This document shows positions 61,325-64,000 of a stretch of 64,000 nucleotides of DNA, one piece after another (positions within the stretch are counted from its first letter, which is position 1; each line of letters opens with the position of its first letter). The notes beneath the pieces are model-generated. The model saw only the letters and a program-made list of their open reading frames with translations, had not been told where the DNA came from and made no database searches. This stretch comes from Bifidobacterium samirii (GTDB lineage: Bacteria; Actinomycetota; Actinomycetes; Actinomycetales; Bifidobacteriaceae): contig NZ_QXGK01000005.1 in the NCBI RefSeq assembly GCF_003952945.1, positions 1-64,000 on the forward strand, written 5' to 3'. Position numbers and translations under genes: made by a program.

Positions 61325-64000
61325 TCACGCGTTCACGCCGCGGCGCGCGTCGATCGCACGCATGATCGCCTTGTAGATCTCCGAGGCGACGAGCACGATC
61401 GCGGCGAGGCCGATGCACTCCAGCCACGCCGTGAGGCCCAGCGGCGTGGTGCCGAACGCGCCGTTGAGGAACGGCACGTAGATCACCACGACCTGCAGCA
61501 CGACCGACAGGCCGATCGCACCCCACAGCCACTTGTTGGAGAACAGGCCCACGAACGCGCTCTGGCGCGACGAGCGCGAGGCGAGCGCGTTGAACAGCTG
61601 GGCGAACACGAGGATCGTGAAGCCCATCGTGCGGGCTTCGGTCATCTGCGCGTCGTGGCCGAGCGCGTCGACGGAACGGTCGGTGAACAGGCCGCCGGCG
61701 AGGTGCATGTCCATGCCGATCAGCGTCACGGCCGCCATGACGAAGCCGATGAACACGATGTCGAACCACATGTCCTTGTCGATCACGCGGTCGGTGAGGC
61801 GGCGCGGACGGCGGGCCATCACGTCGTCGGTCTGCGGGTCGACGCCCATCGCCAGCGCGGGCGCGGCGTCGGTGAGCAGGTTGATCCACAGCAGCTGCGT
61901 GGCCAGCAGCGGCACGGTCACGCCCTGCGAACCGGGCTGGGTGATGCCGAGCACGCCGGCGAACAGGACGCCGCCGAACACGGTGAGCACCTCGCCCACG
62001 TTCGAGCTGAGCAGGTAGCGCAGGAACTTGCGGATGTTGTCGAAGATGACGCGGCCTTCGCGCACGGCGGCCACGATGGTGGAGAAGTTGTCGTCCGCGA
62101 GGATCATCTTCGCGGATTCCTTCGTCACCTCGGTGCCGGTGATGCCCATCGCCACGCCGATGTCGGCGGATTTGACCGCCGGCGCGTCGTTGACGCCGTC
62201 GCCGGTCATCGCGGCGATGTTGCCCTGGCGCTGCAGCGATTCGACGATCTTCAGCTTGTGTTCCGGTGCGACGCGCGCGTACACGGACACTTCGCTCGTG
62301 GCCTTGTCGAACGCGGCCTGGTCGTCGCCGAACGCGTCTAGCTGGTCGCCGGTGAGCGCCTTGCCGCCGCGTTCGATGATGCCCAGGTCGGAGGCGATGC
62401 GTGCCGCGGTCAGCGGATGGTCGCCGGTGATCATGACGGTGCGGATGCCGGCGCGGTGCGCTTCGGCGACCGAGTCGCGCACTTCGGTGCGCGGCGGGTC
62501 GATGATGCCGACCATGCCGGCCCAGATCAGGTCGGTTTCGATGACGTCGCTCTGTTCGGCGATGTCGGTCACCTGGCCGGCGGCGTTCGCCACGACGCCC
62601 GGCACCGCGGCGAGCGACGCCGTGCCCAGCGGACGGTACGCCTGGCCGAGCGTGCGGTACGCTTCGCCCGACAGCTTCTCGACGGTCGCCAGGATCGTCT
62701 GACGGTCGCCTTCGGTGAGCGGCCGCACCGCGCCGCCGACGGCGATGCGCGTGCAGTAGCCGAGCAGCACGTCCGGCGCGCCCTTGGCGAACACGGTCAG
62801 GTTGCCGGCGTCGGCGTTGTCCTTCGCGACGACGGCCATGCGCTTGCGTTCGGACGTGAACGGCACTTCGGCGACACGTTCGAAGTTCGCGAAGCGGCGG
62901 TCGGCGTGGACCTTGCGCGCGGCGACGATCAGCGACACTTCGGTCGGATCGCCCACGGCCTCCCATGCGCCCGGCTTGGCGGTGCTTTCGCGCAGGTCGC
63001 CGTCGTTGGCCAGCGTGCCGGCGCCGAGCGTCATCATCACTTCGGCGTTCACGTCGGCCGGGACGGCCAGATCGTCGCCGCCGACCATCACCATGCGGCC
63101 TTCCGGCGCGTAGCCGGTGCCGGTCACCTGCACTTCGCCCGACGGCGTGACGATGCGTTCGACGGTCATCTCGTTGCGGGTGAGCGTGCCGGTCTTGTCG
63201 GAGCAGATCACGGACGCGGAACCGAGCGTCTCCACGGAGCTGAGCTTCTTGACGATCGCGTTGTGCTTGGCCATGCGCTGCACGCCGAGCGCGAGCACGA
63301 CGGTCAGGATCGCGGCCAGGCCCTCCGGCACGGCGGCGACGGCCAGCGAGACGGCCAGCAGCAGCGAGTCGATGATGTCGTGCACGGAGTGGAAGCCCTG
63401 CGTGAACGCGAGCGCCGCGAGCACGATCACGGCGATCACGCACACGGCGAGGCCGAGGATCTTGGAGACGTGGGCCATCTCCTTCTGCAGCGGCGTGGCT
63501 TCGTCGTCGGTGGCGGCGAGCATGTCGGCGATCTTGCCGACCTGCGTGTTCATGCCGGTGCCGGTGACGATGGCGCGGCCGGTGCCCTGCGTGACGGACG
63601 TGCCGTTGAAGATCATGTTGGCGCGGTCGCCGAGCGCCTTGGCTTCGGTGAGCGTGTCGGGCTTCTTGCCGACGGGCACGGATTCGCCGGTGAGGCTCGC
63701 TTCGGCGATGCGCAGGGATGCGGCGGCGAAGAGGCGGCCGTCGGCGGAGACGGTGTCGCCTTCGCCGAGGACGACGATGTCGCCGGGGACCACGTCGGTG
63801 GTGGCGACGTGGACGACCTTGCCGTCGCGCAGGACGGCGGTCTGCGGCGCGGTCATCTGCGCGAGCGCTTCGACGGCCTGTTCGGCGCGCGCCTCCTGGA
63901 TGTAGCCGAGGACGGCGTTGACGATGAGGATGAGCACGATGACGAGCGCGTCGAACGGCAGCGGTTCGCCGCCTTCCGCGCCGGGTGCGGTGTTGGCCTT
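61325..64000 (-). CDS. Cation-transporting P-type ATPase (partial, 5' end outside window)
   Basis: 892 codons including the stop are visible, and the reading frame continues past the window edge, so the N-terminus (probably about 70-100 residues) is missing. Actuator TGES in ASLTGESVPVGKKPDTL, membrane motif VPEGL, phosphorylation site CSDKTGTLTRNEMT, hinge TGDGVNDAPAVKSADIGVAMG, and six C-terminal helices with the cation ATPase C domain (LLWINLLTDAAPALAMG). This pattern fits P2-type ATPases that export Ca2+ or exchange Na+/K+; Ca2+ export is the commonest role in bacteria. It is convergent with dcd. Confidence 0.93.
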   Translation of the reverse strand, partial: KANTAPGAEGGEPLPFDALVIVLILIVNAVLGYIQEARAEQAVEALAQMTAPQTAVLRDGKVVHVATTDVVPGDIVVLGEGDTVSADGRLFAAASLRIAEASLTGESVPVGKKPDTLTEAKALGDRANMIFNGTSVTQGTGRAIVTGTGMNTQVGKIADMLAATDDEATPLQKEMAHVSKILGLAVCVIAVIVLAALAFTQGFHSVHDIIDSLLLAVSLAVAAVPEGLAAILTVVLALGVQRMAKHNAIVKKLSSVETLGSASVICSDKTGTLTRNEMTVERIVTPSGEVQVTGTGYAPEGRMVMVGGDDLAVPADVNAEVMMTLGAGTLANDGDLRESTAKPGAWEAVGDPTEVSLIVAARKVHADRRFANFERVAEVPFTSERKRMAVVAKDNADAGNLTVFAKGAPDVLLGYCTRIAVGGAVRPLTEGDRQTILATVEKLSGEAYRTLGQAYRPLGTASLAAVPGVVANAAGQVTDIAEQSDVIETDLIWAGMVGIIDPPRTEVRDSVAEAHRAGIRTVMITGDHPLTAARIASDLGIIERGGKALTGDQLDAFGDDQAAFDKATSEVSVYARVAPEHKLKIVESLQRQGNIAAMTGDGVNDAPAVKSADIGVAMGITGTEVTKESAKMILADDNFSTIVAAVREGRVIFDNIRKFLRYLLSSNVGEVLTVFGGVLFAGVLGITQPGSQGVTVPLLATQLLWINLLTDAAPALAMGVDPQTDDVMARRPRRLTDRVIDKDMWFDIVFIGFVMAAVTLIGMDMHLAGGLFTDRSVDALGHDAQMTEARTMGFTILVFAQLFNALASRSSRQSAFVGLFSNKWLWGAIGLSVVLQVVVIYVPFLNGAFGTTPLGLTAWLECIGLAAIVLVASEIYKAIMRAIDARRGVNA

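Overview
The window looks like a chromosomal segment of a Bifidobacterium or a close relative. It is GC-rich throughout and has a conserved actinobacterial block near the right side: fhaA-fhaB-pstP-rodA-pbpA-pknA-pknB reading right, then a trpG/pabA-type amidotransferase, a class E-like sortase and a DUF881 protein reading left, then crgA reading right. It also has a long two-domain LeuA, a TopA with a basic C-terminal tail, and a carbohydrate repertoire typical of gut bifidobacteria (GH89, several GH43). The genus is inferred from gene content and order only. No rRNA or tRNA gene was seen; the only RNA gene found is the 4.5S SRP RNA.

Left part (1-9.3 kb): a small AT-rich membrane protein, topA, a PAP2-family membrane phosphatase, the SRP RNA (ffs) and a class A penicillin-binding protein. 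Tandem palindromic repeats sit on both sides of topA. Next comes a very large, secreted, probably wall-anchored GH89 alpha-N-acetylglucosaminidase with F5/8-type (CBM32-like) modules, aimed at GlcNAc-capped mucin glycans (9.3-15.2 kb).

The centre-left (15.4-27.4 kb) is a coherent arabinan/arabino-oligosaccharide locus. It holds a binding lipoprotein and two permeases without their own ATPase, a compact GH43, a long GH43 with an extra N-terminal half, and a tandem pair of endo-arabinanase-like GH43 enzymes (one lipoprotein, one cytosolic). A LacI-family regulator sits among them. Three promoters each carry two copies of one 14-bp palindrome, TTACAACGTTGTAA, placed in the same way: one at the -35/spacer and one just after the -10. 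This defines a local regulon. An orphan XRE regulator lies beside the LacI gene.

The centre (27.6-45 kb) holds leuA, an EamA transporter, a YccF protein, a polar amino acid ABC system, an alpha/beta hydrolase, an AT-rich VanZ-like protein, two overlapping YhgE/Pip membrane proteins and a DPP IV-type peptidase. The right part (45.2-64 kb) is the Ser/Thr kinase-cell wall-division cluster, then a THUMP-like methyltransferase, dcd and a P-type cation ATPase that runs off the window.

The least explained material is intergenic. Several sequence-unrelated families of tandem palindromes occupy gaps between genes, most with a repeat period near 61-67 bp. Separately, six genes lacking a Shine-Dalgarno sequence all have a TAnnnT hexamer 7-8 nt before the start codon, which suggests leaderless transcription.
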